DNA of 64,000 nt, taken from Neoechinorhynchus agilis. Lineage: Eukaryota > Acanthocephala. Shown in pieces: positions 24,127-35,486 of the stretch (position 1 is its first letter; each line of letters begins with the position of its first letter). A program made the position numbers and the translations under genes. The stretch is from NCBI GenBank assembly GCA_051530055.1, contig CM121342.1, positions 11,842,001 through 11,906,000 on the forward strand, read 5' to 3'. The notes beneath the pieces were generated by a model. It saw only the letters and a program-made list of their open reading frames with translations. It was not told the origin of the DNA and ran no database searches.

Positions 24127-24142
24127 ATTGCGCCACGGAGGC
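24070..24142 (-). tRNA. tRNA-Asn (GUU), copy 1
   Basis: A 73-nt cloverleaf read on the minus strand, starting GCCTCCGTGGCGCAATGG. The acceptor stem GCCTCCG pairs with CGGGGGC. The anticodon loop in CGGCTGTTAACCG gives anticodon GTT. A-box (TGGCGCAATGG) and B-box (GGTTCGAGCC) promoters are intact and the discriminator base is G. It matches animal tRNA-Asn closely. No clear T-run terminator lies directly downstream. Confidence 0.95.
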
Positions 24143-24636
24143 TTGTTTTCGTTAGGAAATAATATTACTGAATGTTTTTAGTAGTGGAAACTCTCAGACC
24201 ACGCCTTGCGTAAGTTTCTTAAGATGCTATAAAATTTAACGGTTAAAAAATATTTAAAATCAAAAAAGAAAATGTCCATGATCGGGTTTCAAACGCAATG
24301 GATCTCTAATGACCTGAAGAGCTTTTTATGTTGTTTTTCGAAAAACGAAAGTACGTTATCTTTCAATGTGAATGAAGTTTCGAGGTAAAGTAAGTGAATA
24401 GACTTCCTACAAAAATGCATATGCTTGAAGAATAATGTCGTCGCCTAAAGGGTATGGTATGTTACAACCACAGTTTGCAGCACCATAGGGATCTGTAGCC
24501 CAACGAAGTGCGATTCCAGATTGCGGCCTGTGACCAAACCGCGGACGAAAAGGAACGCCGTCGTTGGCATGCGTCCTGGGTTCATCGGAGTTGCTGCTAT
24601 GTGAATCGCGAAACGCCTATCGGCTGAGTTTCCCGG
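24143..24636. other. Spacer between the tRNA-Asn copies
   Basis: Diverged duplicate flank at both edges. The centre shows nothing recognisable. Confidence 0.5.
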
Positions 24637-24653
24637 CGCCCCCGGGTGGGCTC

Positions 24654-24693
<40 letters not shown>

Positions 24694-24709
24694 ATTGCGC
24701 CACGGAGGC
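24637..24709 (-). tRNA. tRNA-Asn (GUU), copy 2
   Basis: Same 73-nt sequence as the copy 567 bp to the left. Flanks are also related on both sides (GAGTTTCYCGG before the 3' end; AGGAAATARTATTACT beyond the 5' end), so the two arose by a local tandem duplication. Confidence 0.95.
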
Positions 24710-25034
24710 TTGGGATTATGAGGAAATAGTATTACTAAACGTTTTACATAATAGAAACCCTCACCAACTTTAAAGAATCTTTATAATTTTGGCAATCATG
24801 TGAATGAATTCAAAGTCATTTTACAGAAACAATATTTTTCTATTATTATAAATTCTAGGATAATGTTTGCAAAATTGCTCGTAGTTTAAACAACCTAACC
24901 CTTATATAAAGAATTGGGATATTGGTTGTTACAGTCCATTTGGATGGATAATCAATGGAGATGGATTCACAATATATGGGTTGTGTTATAGGTCTATCAG
25001 CAAGACGCGGTTTGATATGAAAAAGAACACATCT
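24710..25034. other. Spacer 3' of NPL4
   Basis: AT-rich. Presumably holds the NPL4 3' UTR on the minus strand. No other gene seen. Confidence 0.5.
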
Positions 25035-26942
25035 TCACAACTCAAAAGCTGGAGCATCCACAGTCCTTGGACTCTGGCACATCTCGCAGATTGTTGAATT
25101 AGAATTCTGAAAAGTACAAAGTGGACAGAACCACATTTCATTGACTTGTGTTTGACTCGAAGCCAAGCCGAGTTGACTAGAGGTGGAACGCTCGCTCATT
25201 TGACATACCTGCACGAGCGTCCGAAAATCACCATGAGTGTCGACCCATGAGTGAAGCTGTGCGGCTCTCATACTATCGTCATTCACTCTGAGCACCTTGA
25301 TGAGCTGTCGAACGCTTTGGATGGACAGTGGTGCCACTGGATTCCGAACAAGATAGAACAAGAAGTGGAAATCGGAGAACATGTGGATTTGGAGTTCATG
25401 AGGAAACGAATCGATGTATTCTCCAGCTTTTTGAAGAACTTGCTCCGTTGTAGAGTATAGAGCTTGTCTATTTTCAATCACGTTAAAACATACGGGTTTT
25501 TGTGATTCTGGCAATGTTGGATTGAACGTTCTGGTAGGAGTGACGGCAAATGCAGCAGGTACGTCAATCAGGAGATATTCGACTGGTAGAGGTCGAGCTT
25601 CTTTGGATATTTTATTGCCGAATTCGTCGGTTTCAATATAAAACACGTCTGGGACGAATTTGTCTTTAGTCGAAGATTTTATATATGCGAGTTCAGGAAC
25701 ATCGATTGTCGGTACAATTATGTCTGCCCGGACTAATGCTGCACATTGATTCGAAACTTGATATCCCTCAAAATGAATATTGTTGCTCTCATCCCCAGTC
25801 ACGATCACGGTTACGAAACGACTTCCAAAAACACCAGTACTCGAGCGACGGCACGCATTTCGGTGTTGGTTTTGGAAGTAAGCGGCCATTATGCATTCCT
25901 GCGCTGTCAAAAAGTGGGAATCAATGTTCCCCCCGCGAAAATGTTCAACTCCACTCGTGCTTTCAAGCCGTTTCCTCTTACTGATGACCAAATCAGTGAA
26001 TATCCAACCAATACATCGCATATTCAATTCAGAGGCGAGCTCATCGGCGATTGATACATCCGAACGAAACGTTTCAGAGTCCGGATCAATCTCAATGTAA
26101 TCCTGGTTTGCCATTTGAGGTGGTTCATAGATTACTTTTACAACAGCTCGTATCCCAAGCGGTACGTTATCATAGTATTCGTAATGTCCATACAAAAGTC
26201 CGACGCGTTGCTCACCTGTACTTCGCCAATAGTCAATAAATCGGTCGGCAATATCGCCATTTTCAAACATTACGTTGTCCACGTGTCTATAAGTCTGACG
26301 GCTAAGTGTCATCGAAGGAGGCTGGCACCGTGAACATATTGCTTGGGGCCACGGGGCGTGATTCGAACAATTCGTCTTAACAGCACATTCCGGCTCTTCA
26401 AGTAGTTTATCCGAGTTGGTCAGTCGAAGCTTTCTAAGGTAAGCGTAGAATGAGAGATGTTTGATGGGCGGATCATGCGACATAAGATAGTCTTCACCAA
26501 GGACGTCTTTTCCAGCACAGTGACTACATTTTCCGCTTGACGAATGAAACGGACATGATATCGTCGGTACAGTTTGCTCGATATCCATTGATTCCAACTG
26601 ACGGTCGAGATCGTCTTCGGGTTCGGGTGGAGGTAGTTTTGTTTGCGAAGGTCTTATGATTGGCGAAGACGACGAAATAACGTACGGGCGAGTATATACC
26701 AGATCCCCGTTCGAAAACAGGAACGATACCGGTGTCTCAGTTGCTGATCCATCAAGGGGTGTTGTACACATTGAATCGAGATACAAAATGGACGTGTCTG
26801 GGGTCAGTGGGTATTTGGTTCCATTCACTGATCCTTCTTCGATTTCCCGAGTGGCTAATTCGTAGAGGTCGCCGATTTTAGCGGAATCGGGGACCTGCAC
26901 TCGTCGTAGCTGTCCATGTGGAGCCCGAATGCGAATCAACAT
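25035..26942 (-). CDS. NPLOC4: NPL4, ubiquitin-recognition subunit of the p97-UFD1 complex
   Basis: A 635-residue protein in one coding exon. NPL4 with UFD1 brings ubiquitinated substrates to the p97/VCP unfoldase for ER-associated and other degradation. Order seen: ubiquitin-like UBXL domain (about 1-90, starting MLIRIRAPHGQLRRVQV), the NPL4 zinc-finger region (about 120-250, CSHCAGKD, PWPQAICSRCQPPSMTLSRQ, YRHVDNVMFENGDIADRFI), the MPN-like core (VGLLYGHYEYYDNVPLGIRA, IGWIFTDLV, FVTVIVTG, VSNQCAALVRAD, ARPLPVEYLLIDV) and a C-terminal NZF finger (MWFCPLCTFQ, CEMC), which binds ubiquitin. The start is placed at 26942, not the ATG at 26978, because a splice acceptor (GTGCTTTTCAG) ends 8 bp upstream and the shorter protein matches the family start. 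Residue count is close to human NPL4 (608). Confidence 0.95.
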   Translation of the reverse strand: MLIRIRAPHGQLRRVQVPDSAKIGDLYELATREIEEGSVNGTKYPLTPDTSILYLDSMCTTPLDGSATETPVSFLFSNGDLVYTRPYVISSSSPIIRPSQTKLPPPEPEDDLDRQLESMDIEQTVPTISCPFHSSSGKCSHCAGKDVLGEDYLMSHDPPIKHLSFYAYLRKLRLTNSDKLLEEPECAVKTNCSNHAPWPQAICSRCQPPSMTLSRQTYRHVDNVMFENGDIADRFIDYWRSTGEQRVGLLYGHYEYYDNVPLGIRAVVKVIYEPPQMANQDYIEIDPDSETFRSDVSIADELASELNMRCIGWIFTDLVISKRKRLESTSGVEHFRGGNIDSHFLTAQECIMAAYFQNQHRNACRRSSTGVFGSRFVTVIVTGDESNNIHFEGYQVSNQCAALVRADIIVPTIDVPELAYIKSSTKDKFVPDVFYIETDEFGNKISKEARPLPVEYLLIDVPAAFAVTPTRTFNPTLPESQKPVCFNVIENRQALYSTTEQVLQKAGEYIDSFPHELQIHMFSDFHFLFYLVRNPVAPLSIQSVRQLIKVLRVNDDSMRAAQLHSWVDTHGDFRTLVQVCQMSERSTSSQLGLASSQTQVNEMWFCPLCTFQNSNSTICEMCQSPRTVDAPAFEL

Positions 26943-26949
26943 TGTCAAT

Positions 26950-27632
26950 AAGTCTGAAAAGCACGAATGCGGAAACATATTCTAAATCGAAAGATTTCAA
27001 TAGTAGAAATGGAATGCGGTGTAGGGTTCGCCCAGTTTTTTCCTGTTTATAACCAATATATTCAATAAAAATAGATATTTAGTCGAAGCAAATCTTGTGA
27101 ATATGGTTTTTACTTTCAAAATGGAAAATGATTTAAATTTGATATATTTAAATTGTTTTAGTACTTCAAGGCCTTTATGCCCTCAAAAATCCGAATTTAT
27201 ACAGCAAAAATAGTTTGAATTACATAAAAGTAATTATTTAAGATGAACTTCGCTTTTGGAAAGAGTTAAAGCGCTGTACATTACCTAATTTTACGGTATG
27301 TGATGTTAAGCAAATCGCATTGCCAAAATACGATTGCTTTACCTAGCATACCATAAACCTTAATTGTGACCAAAACAGATCAAAGGAATGATTTGCGTGA
27401 TTTTAAAAATGTTGCCTTATTCGTATAACGTTTTGCATTTAATGCTTAAGATCCAAATTGAGCAGATTGACTTCAACGATTGCCATAAAACATACTCGCT
27501 ATTTTTTCGTTAATGCGCCTTCATACTGTCAGATGCTTGACGGGCTGTAGGTTACAAATGGACAATTTCTCGAACGTGAAATTTAAATCAGATGATTTTC
27601 AACCTTCGTACCCATCCCGCGTTCACAATTAA
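26950..27632. other. Spacer and NPL4 5' region
   Basis: Contains a probable 5' UTR intron acceptor for NPL4 near 26951 and otherwise AT-rich sequence. No gene seen. The UNC-50 3' UTR ends in this stretch. Confidence 0.5.
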
Positions 27633-28702
27633 TTATTTGATATTATCGTTATAAAACTTGACCATTTCAAGTGTCAAATAAACTTTTGTTAGTGACAAAA
27701 GTAGCCAAAGTACGCCTGCACCGGCAATGGCAATTAGAACGGCGGTTTTTCTCGGTCTTTTCAAAATCGGTACAGCTATTAATTAAGTTAAATTAACTGC
27801 TCGCTCCATCCAAAATATTAACCTGAGATGCCAAGATACAGGAAGTAGACGTATGTCGCGAATGACACTAGCCACAAAAAGTTTGAAATCAATATCGTTA
27901 TCCTACTTGAGTACTCGCTGGCTACAAAATGTTTTTAGTGACATAAGACTTTTGGGTTTCGATCGTACCTGTGTAAATAAAAGGATATCCTATAATGTAA
28001 ATGATGAATCGAACTACGAAAATGGCATTGGCATGAACGTCGAAACAGTATGCATATTCGATTCCGCCGTAAGTGCGTTTGTTCTTCAAAAAGTATCGAT
28101 TCGCTAGAAGCCTAAGATGACGCTAATCAGCAGTGATTACTGCAAAACGGGTTTTAAGCGACAAGATGACGAAATGATGTTGAAAACTTTGATTTACATG
28201 AGATTTGAAATATTGAGTTTGGTCTTACCAATAAATCGATGCGATTAGAACTGATACCGCAAAACATTCTATGAGCAGTGAAAATAAGCAGAGTCTGATG
28301 GCGGAACCAATTGTGTAGACAGGCAATGCGAGCGACGTAAGGAGCGATACAGCTAAATAGAATAAGATTTTTAAAAAAAATCCTTATGCTTACCAATCAC
28401 GAATATCGCAAATAAAACATAAAATGCCGGATCATCACGAGCCCAATAATCTTTGGTTTCTATAAGGAAAGTCAACGATCGCGACCGATGAAAAGAGACT
28501 CACTTTTTCTAAATTGAAAACTCCGGAAAACTCGGTTGGGTGCAGCGAATAGATTGACCAATTGCCATGTTGCGTACTCAAAGTCCAAATGAAATTTCAT
28601 GAGCTGATTAAGAAGGCTTCGGCGGCATGATTGATTGGTAAAACCGAATCGTGATGGGTACCGGAATCGAGGCTTTTCACCTCGTACGTTATCAGGAATC
28701 AT
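27633..28702 (-). CDS. unc-50: UNC-50 family Golgi membrane protein, six exons
   Basis: Exons inferred by splice sites and phase: 28504-28702 (ATG 28702), 28394-28459, 28229-28352, 27969-28111, 27823-27921 and 27633-27775 (TAA), giving 257 residues; human UNC50 has 259. All introns are GT-AG, 38-117 nt, and every join keeps frame. Landmarks: QLMKFHLDFEYATWQLVNLF, KDYWARDDPAFYVLF, EYAYCFDVHANAIF, YLGISAVPILK and an ending EMVKFYNDNIK, each matching conserved UNC-50 blocks (WARDDPAF, AFDVHCNAFF, LGYSALPFL, FYKYR). About five hydrophobic segments are visible. UNC-50/GMH1 proteins sit in the Golgi and, in nematodes, are needed for assembly and traffic of nicotinic receptors. The gene is tail-to-head with NPL4 on the same strand. 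Confidence 0.95.
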
Positions 28703-29129
28703 GATATGAATCCTCAAATCTAAAGACTACGATTTTTCGTATTTTCATACAAATGCATTGGTTCGGTTTAGACTTCACATTTTACTAAATTTATCAAGTA
28801 CAATATCGAATACTTTTCGCTTCAAAACCGTGAGTTTCTAATGAGTTAATTCATCCCTATGAGTTTAAATAATAATGCCCTTACAAGTTCTAGATAAAAA
28901 CGGCAATTTTTTATTTTTTCGACAAGAAGAATTTACAACCATTAAAATAAGTGATTTTAGAGTCAAAGGCATCATTGCGCAGATTACTGAATTTGCGAAT
29001 GTTTCTCAATTGTAATTTCCGGTTTATTATAAAGGCTGAAACCAGCTAAGGTTCCTATGCTTTCACTTTTTATACCATCATTTGGAAAGTTTAAATATCA
29101 TTCAGACCAGGAGCAGGAAAAAGTTATTT

Positions 29130-29300
29130 CACTTTTGTTTGTTCATGGCGAAAAATTAAAGGAATTTTTAAAATCCGATATAAATGTTGTAAATTTATCT
29201 AATCGACTGGCACAAGATTGGCTCCAAAATATCGGATTTAAGAAAAAATCCTTCAATTTTTCCGCCATAAACAAACATGAACAATTAAATCTTCAAACAT
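29130..29300. repeat. Fold-back repeat (family D)
   Basis: Left block TGTTCATGGCGAAAAATTAA plus AAATCCGATA. Right block GATATT-like CCAAAATATCGGATTT and AATTTTTCCGCCATAAACAA, inversely repeated. Related copies lie at 34600-34790, 36896-37089 and 58240-58345, sharing TCC(A/G)AATATTTCGG and a terminal GAACAATTAAATCTTCA block. Confidence 0.5.
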
Positions 29301-29524
29301 ATTGCACTTTTAAGAGCCTACACTGAGTTGAATGCGCTCGGTAAAAATAAATAAAACTTTTATGAAGCTTGAGATTACACAGGGAACTGAATTGAAAGCG
29401 ATGGGACGTTTACGTCGAAATACTTTAAAAAAATCAGAATGAAACGTTAAAATTGACATCACATCCAAAAAGGCGAATCCCTTCGTCAGTATCATCACAA
29501 CGCAACGAGCATGCATTTTCTGTT

Positions 29525-29894
29525 ATTGAAAACAAAATATAAAGGTGTTCCACTCGTCTCGGAAAACTATGACTTGTATTTCTTCCGGAGAAATCGTCAT
29601 CCGAAAGATGAGAGCTGATTCGTCGTTTCTTTTGAATTAACTGGGTTTACAGACGAAAATCGATCTTATGATCATCATCGACGAACTTACAGTTGGTTCC
29701 GATCACGATTGCGTGGCAAATATTTTTTCGTAGAGAAATGCAACGATGAGAGACGCCGGAGAGTTAATCGACACCCTAGTTTGACCATAGATGTCATAAT
29801 GCAGTCCTATTCGTCGGCGAAATTATGTACAACCAATCATCATCCAGAACATGCGCGTGAACCATCGAAGATTGTAGTTGGAAAATCAATTTAA
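29525..29894 (+). pseudogene. Possible FLYWCH-like zinc-finger remnant
   Basis: The plus strand reads KYKGVPLVSENYDLYFFRRN, a stop, then TYSWFRSRLRGKYFFVEKCN and LCTTNHHPEHA. Spacing of the G-x-P-L-V start, the aromatic pair, the T-Y-x-W/C segment and the final H-H-P resembles FLYWCH fingers, which are often carried by Mutator-like transposases. One in-frame stop and lost cysteines argue for a dead copy. The match is by eye only and could be chance. Confidence 0.25.
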
Positions 29895-30304
29895 AGTCAT
29901 TTTAGCAATCTTTTTCTCTTGTGCATAATTTTTTCAAAAAAATATTTTTACGCGCATTGGTGCGATTTTTAACAAATGCACCTGATAAAAAGCGGAAACT
30001 CGCATCCTCAATGTAACGAAGTACTTAACAATCCACAAATGAAATTCTATTGACCGTGGGATCTTCAATCGATTAAATTGCATTGCAAGCAGCAGATGAT
30101 TTAGACAATGCAAATCATTGTGCAAAAATGGGATCTCCGTCGATATAGTTAGCTAAACCGTTGTTTATCAACAAATTCTCGCTGTGAAGTAATTCTTCTA
30201 ATGTTCGACTTTTTGAATCAAATCGATTATTTAGTCAGCTTTTTGTTCACAAATGTAAAAGAATTCCAAGATCATTTTAATTTAAAACGAAAACACTGAC
30301 TACC

Positions 30305-30459
30305 TGTTATATGGTGAGCGATCGTGACACGCACTGCGCGTCCGATCGATAATGACCAAACGATGTTTGGGGGTGTGTGCGTTTGTTTTTGGTTTTTGCA
30401 GTTGGTCAGGTTTTGAAAAAACGTTAATAAAACTTATCATGAAGAGTGAAGATACTTCA
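30305..30459 (+). repeat. 5' LTR of the 30.3-kb Gypsy element
   Basis: 155 bp, TGTTATAT...GATACTTCA, preceded by CTACC. It contains TTAATAAAAC near its 3' part. The gag frame begins inside it: ATG at 30439, or 30352 if the longer frame is used. Confidence 0.95.
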
Positions 30460-33400
30460 ATTGGTGACAGCGGTGGGATTCAGGATTTGGACCGTAAGTT
30501 AGAACTGTTCCGAATGGACCCGTGTTCGGAATCCACGGGCGTAGGATGGACAACGTACATTCGTCGTTTCGAAAGACACCTATGGTTAAAAGGTATCCGC
30601 GGAACCGAGAAACGTGTGTCCGAAGCGAAAGCGATGCTGCTATTGGCGTTTATGGGTGATACTAACCTAAGCAAATTGGAAAGGCATGTATTTCCTAAGG
30701 ATGTCAGTAATCTTGGTTACCAGGAAATTATTCAGTCAATGACCGATCTGCTCACGCCAACTACGGCAATATTTGCTGCCCGTTTTGCGTTCGAGAAAGC
30801 CAATAGAAAAGATGGTGAGTCTTTTCAACGAGTTTGCAGATCGATTGCGCACGCTAAGTGTGTGCTGTAGCTATGGGGAAAACTTGGACGAACGGTTACG
30901 GGATCGTTTCGCTATTGGTTTGAACGATGCCCGAATCGAGACGGAGATAAGGTGCCGTTGGCCAGACAAGATACAGGAAAAAAAATTGTATCGATGAAAC
31001 AAGTCCTAGATTTATGCATCCCAATGGAACGAGCGATAGCTGAGGTAAGACAAACGAAGGACGAAGATGCAGGTACGTTGCACCGGGTAGTGGCGAGAAA
31101 CTTCGAGAAGTGGAATCATGCCGATGATCGAAGAAGAAGAACCATCTGTAATCGATGTGGAAAGCAACGAGCCGTGTATTTTTCGAGGAGGAAACTCTCA
31201 GACCTTTTCAAACAGCCGAGGAGGAAGATGTTTCAACTGCGGGAGATTTGGCCATTTTGCACGGAATTGTTTCCGATCGCATGTCAAGCAGGTAAAACAG
31301 ATTGGAGAGGAGGAAGAAGTGATTAGAAACATCAACGCTGTTGGACAAAGCCAAAAGTAGACGCTAATTCTTAAAGTCAATGGAAGATCAGCGGAGATGG
31401 AATATGACACCGGTGCCGGTGTCTCGGTGATCCCGATGCGGATTTGGACACAATTAGGATCTAAACCGCTTAGAGAGGGTCTTCGCCTAAAAGCATATGG
31501 TGGACAGGCACTCGACACTGTGGGAACTGGTCAAGTGGAGGTGGAATTAGAGGGACGTCGAGCCATGGTCGAAGTTGCCGTGGTGCGAACTATGGATAGA
31601 GCATTGTGTGGACTAAATTTGATATGTGCTGTTGGTATAGTTCCGTTGCAGTTAGATGCGATCTGGAGAGGAAACCAAGGGATGGGGATCGGTGTGGTAT
31701 CCCCAATAAATCAGATGGAGATGAAACCAGAGAAGGAATATGCTAAACTGCTTTCGAAAGAATTTGGAAAAATCATGGGATATCAAGTGGAATTGTCAGT
31801 GAGAGATGATGCGAGTCCAAAAAATTTTCCGGCACGGAGAGTTCCTCTTCCGATGGTTGAATGTTTACAGGAGGAGATGAACAGGCTTCAAGCAATCGGC
31901 GTTCTAAGGAAAGTGGATCCTACGAGAGAACCGCTGGAATGGGCCACACCGATCGTTCTCGTGACGAAAGCGAATAACAGGATCAGAGTATGTGGTGATT
32001 TTCGAGTCACTATAAACGAATATCTTAAAAGAGACAGTTGTATAATTCCGAAAATGGAGGATATATTAAGCAAGATCGGTTCCGGACGGAAATGTACAAC
32101 GCCTATGGGTTATTATCAATATACGAGATTGCCATTTGGGATCTATTCAGCGCCTTTCATATTTCAGCGATTTATGAATCAGTTATTAGAAGATATTCCG
32201 AATACCGCAGTATACTTAGATGATATCGTGATAAGCGGAAACGACGATGAGCAACACATAGACAACCTACGTCGAGTTCTGCAGAGATTGGAATACACAG
32301 GATTAACACTGAAGTTAGGAAAATGCTGTTTTCTCCAGGAAACGGTTGAGATTTTAGGAATGATCGGGGAATCGGGGACAATAAGAGCTCCACAAGCAAA
32401 ATTGCGGTCAATGATCAATTGTCCACCTCCGAAAACACGAACGCAATTGAGAGCCTTCCTTGGAACAGCAGGATACCATGAACGATTTTTGCCACATTTG
32501 CACGCTGTGTGTAGTCCGCTTCATAGACTGACCAGTTCGAAGATTCCATGGAGATGGGGGAAAATAGAACAAGATAGTTTCATGGCAGCGAAAAAGTTGA
32601 TGGAACATCCGAAAGTGTTGATGCCGTATGCTGTTGAAAAAGAGGTAATCCTGTCGTGTGATGCGAGTGAAGTGGGGTTTGGGGCGGTACTCTTGCAGCA
32701 AGGAAGGGAGGAACTGGAGAGCGATCGCGTATGCGTCAAGAACTTTATCACCTGCTGAGAAAAATTATTCAACAATAGATAAAGAAGCCGGGGCGATATT
32801 GTTTGGAATAAAGAAATTTCAGCACTTCTTATTCGGACGTAGTTTTCGACTGATGACCGATCACAAACCTTTGATTCACATATTCGGACATAAAAAAGAA
32901 TTGAATCAGATACATGGTAACCGTTTGCGAAGATGGGCGATTGTGTTGGCCGAATATGATTACACCATCGAATATGTGAAAGGCAAAGAGAATGTATATG
33001 ACGATGCACTATCAAGAATACCAGAAGTTTCAAATGAACCAGTGGAGAGTTTTGTCAATGAAATTGATCTAATAGATTGTGACGATTCAAAACTCATAAA
33101 CGCAGAGATCTTGAAACGGAGTTTAAGAAACGATATTGTGCTGGCGAGGGTGTGTAAGTATATCAAGACACAGTGGCCCGAAGTGATTCCGAATGTTTTA
33201 CGGACATATTACGAAAAGAGGAGAGCACTATCGGTCGAAAACAACATCCTATTTTGGCTGGGTAGGATGATTATCCCAGAGGCGTTGCGAGATGGGGTTC
33301 TCAAAATGCTACATCAAAGCCATCCCGGATGTACGTCGATGAAGTCTTAGGCCAGGATGTACGTCCGGTGGCCACGATTGGATAAAGCGATCGAAGACTA

Positions 33401-34346
33401 TGTGAGTCGATGTCAGGCGTGTCAAGAATGGCTACAGAAGCAACCAGAGGTGGATATGATACATTGGGATGTGCCGAGGACTCCCTGGGAGCGGATCCAC
33501 ATAGATTACGCTGGTCCAGTGCAGAACACAATGTGGCTCATCGTGGTCGATGCGTTCACGAAGTGGCCAGAGGTAATCGAAGTGCGCTCGACGCCGATTA
33601 TTCTGCCGTTTTTTGCCAAAAAAAAGATGGCCATGGATAACAGTTCAAGCATCCGATCCGAAACGTTTCAAGATTTCCTAATGAGTAATGGAATTAAACC
33701 TATTTATTCGACATCATACCACCTTCGTACTAACGGTCAAGCCGATCGATTTGTCCGAACAGTAAAAGAGAGGGTTTTCAGATGTTTCCCTCGATGCGCG
33801 TACGAAAAACAATTACAAAGCTTTCTATTAAGCTACAGAAACTGTCCAAATGCGACGACCGGGGTAAGTCCTGCGGTGGCGATGTTCGGACGCCCAATTC
33901 GAGTACTATTCGATAACCTTCACAAGGACGACCACTGCACTAGGGTGGAAAACAAAGAAAAATGGAAGGATAAGCACGACCAAGGCTCAAAATGGAGGGA
34001 GTTCGAGAAGGACGAGCAGGTGTGGTGCAAGACGCAACATGATCGATGATGGTGTTCAGGGCGAATTGAGAATCGAAATGGTCCCGTCTCCTATGAAGTT
34101 AGGACCGAAAGAGGGATAGAGAGAAAACACGCCGATCACCTGAGACCAGCAGTAACCATAGTAGAGGCAGGGGAATTGCCGCACGGGGAACAAACGCCCA
34201 ATGAGCCCATCAGTGATGAACCAACGAATGAGACGGAAAGGGGATCCAATGTCACGGACCCATTGCGAAGGAGTACGAGAATACGACGTCGACCAGAGTG
34301 GTTAAGCGATTACGACACCTCCGGTCTCAATTAAGGAGGGGAGAAA

Positions 34347-34501
34347 TGTTATATAGTGAGCGATCGTGACACGCACTGGGCGTCCGATCGATAATGACCA
34401 AACGATGTTTGGGGGTGTGTGCGTTTGTTTTTGGTTTTTGCAGTTGGTCAGGTTTTGAAAAAACGTTAATAAAACTTATCATGAAGAGTGAAGATACTTC
34501 A
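34347..34501 (+). repeat. 3' LTR of the 30.3-kb Gypsy element
   Basis: 155 bp, nearly identical to the left LTR, followed by CTACC (34502-34506). Confidence 0.95.
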
Positions 34502-35486
34502 CTACCATTGTCTCAGGATTTAGATATCAATCAGTACTATTTTAAACCTGTTTTTTTCAAGAAATGTTTCTTTGATAGGTTGTTTGAAGATTGATTTATT
34601 AATGTTTGTTTATGAAGGAAAAATTTAATTTTTTAATTAAATCCAATATTTCGGAGCCACGATCTTGTAGCGCGTTTATCAATTTGAAAAATTACAATCA
34701 ACCTTTATAAAGGCACAAGATTGTTGCTTCGAAACATCGGATTTAATAAAATTCCTTCAAATTTTCCACCATGAACAAACACTTCTTAAGTTAGAATTAT
34801 TGTTCGGGTCTTTTATTAAATTCGCTTGGAACCTCGTCGGATTCATCATGAGTTTGTTAGTTGTTAAAAGACGTGTCGTAACAAACACCCGACGAGGTGC
34901 CAAACGTTTTTAATAAGCCCTATACTGGGTGAAGACCTAAACAATAATTCTAAATATATATCCAAGTACCTCCTCACATATCGACACTTTTTAAGTTGCC
35001 CGTCTACGATTGATGCAAGGAAGTATAAAGCTAATTTAAAGCATTCAATGACGTTTTTTGTCGCATTCCTCGTTTCCTGTTCGTAAATTCGAAATAGTAT
35101 GATGAAAACCCGTGCTTTTAACGACCGCGTCTCATTTTCAGTTGCGCTGAGCAATACTCATTCCTTTTTATGGCTCTAATATTCTGAAATTGTACCAGTT
35201 TAGCAGATTTCGACAACCTCACTCGTGAACACTTCTTTTTGTTCAATTTGACTATCGAGGCGAGGCTTCCTCTTAAATATCTCAATTCAAATATGTTTTT
35301 TTCCAGTTTGTATTATTATCAATACATTTTTTAACTCTATCATTCCGTAGGATTTTCTCTCTCGATGATTAATTCTCTAATATTTGAATGAACCTCTAAA
35401 ATTCCAGCTATTTCGTGCTCAATCTATTTTTTGTTAATGAGGCAAAACCAAGTCATTTTTATATTGAAAAATTTAATGATTCATCT
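34502..35486. other. Repeat-rich, gene-free stretch
   Basis: Two dispersed repeats abut each other: the family-D fold-back (34600-34790, with CCAATATTTCGGAGCCACGATCTT... beginning at 34646) and the GTCGGATT hairpin repeat (34790-34965). A MITE scrap follows at 35244-35300 (CGAGGCGAGGCTTCC). No gene supported. A 96-codon minus frame at 34864-35154 overlaps the repeats and is not called. Confidence 0.5.
34600..34965. repeat. Two adjacent fold-back repeats
   Basis: 34600-34790 has AAGATTG and AATCCAATATTTCGGAGC, then the inverse GCTTCGAAACATCGGATTTA and TTTTCCACCATGAACAAACA. 34815-34950 has GAACCTCGTCGGATTC paired with ACCCGACGAGGTGCC and the tail GGGTGAAGACCTAAACAATAA, also seen at 12700. Confidence 0.5.

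Larger units (their letters stand above)
28703..30304. other. Gene-poor stretch
   Basis: UNC-50 promoter region, then a fold-back repeat (29130-29300) and a weak FLYWCH-like coding remnant (29525-29894), both listed separately. The remaining sequence shows nothing I can support. Confidence 0.5.
30305..34501 (+). mobile_element. Gypsy-family LTR retrotransposon with paired LTRs, young
   Basis: 4197 bp, bounded by 155-bp LTRs (30305-30459 and 34347-34501) and a 5-bp target-site duplication CTACC on each side. LTRs begin TG and end CA and differ at only about two positions, so insertion was recent. After the left LTR comes a TTGGTGAC primer-binding region. A purine-rich tract (AAGGAGGGGAGAAA) precedes the right LTR. 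Parts in order: gag (30439-30870, CCHC knuckle CFNCGRFGHFARNC near 31220), protease (YDTGAGVSVIP), reverse transcriptase (31397-32758 frame, VYLDDIVISG), RNase H (LSCDASEVGFGAVLL, then 32658-33350), integrase (33357-34049, CQACQEWLQK, FTKWPEVIEVRST). It is broken at several places (about five by eye) and so is not a working copy as read. Confidence 0.93.

Noticed and set aside
26942-26978. A longer NPL4 N terminus starting at 26978
   Set aside because: The extra 12 residues lie upstream of a good splice acceptor and have no counterpart in the family.
27853-28107. 84-codon plus frame
   Set aside because: Antisense to UNC-50 exons 4-5.
34864-35154. 96-codon minus frame
   Set aside because: Overlaps dispersed hairpin repeats and shows no domain.
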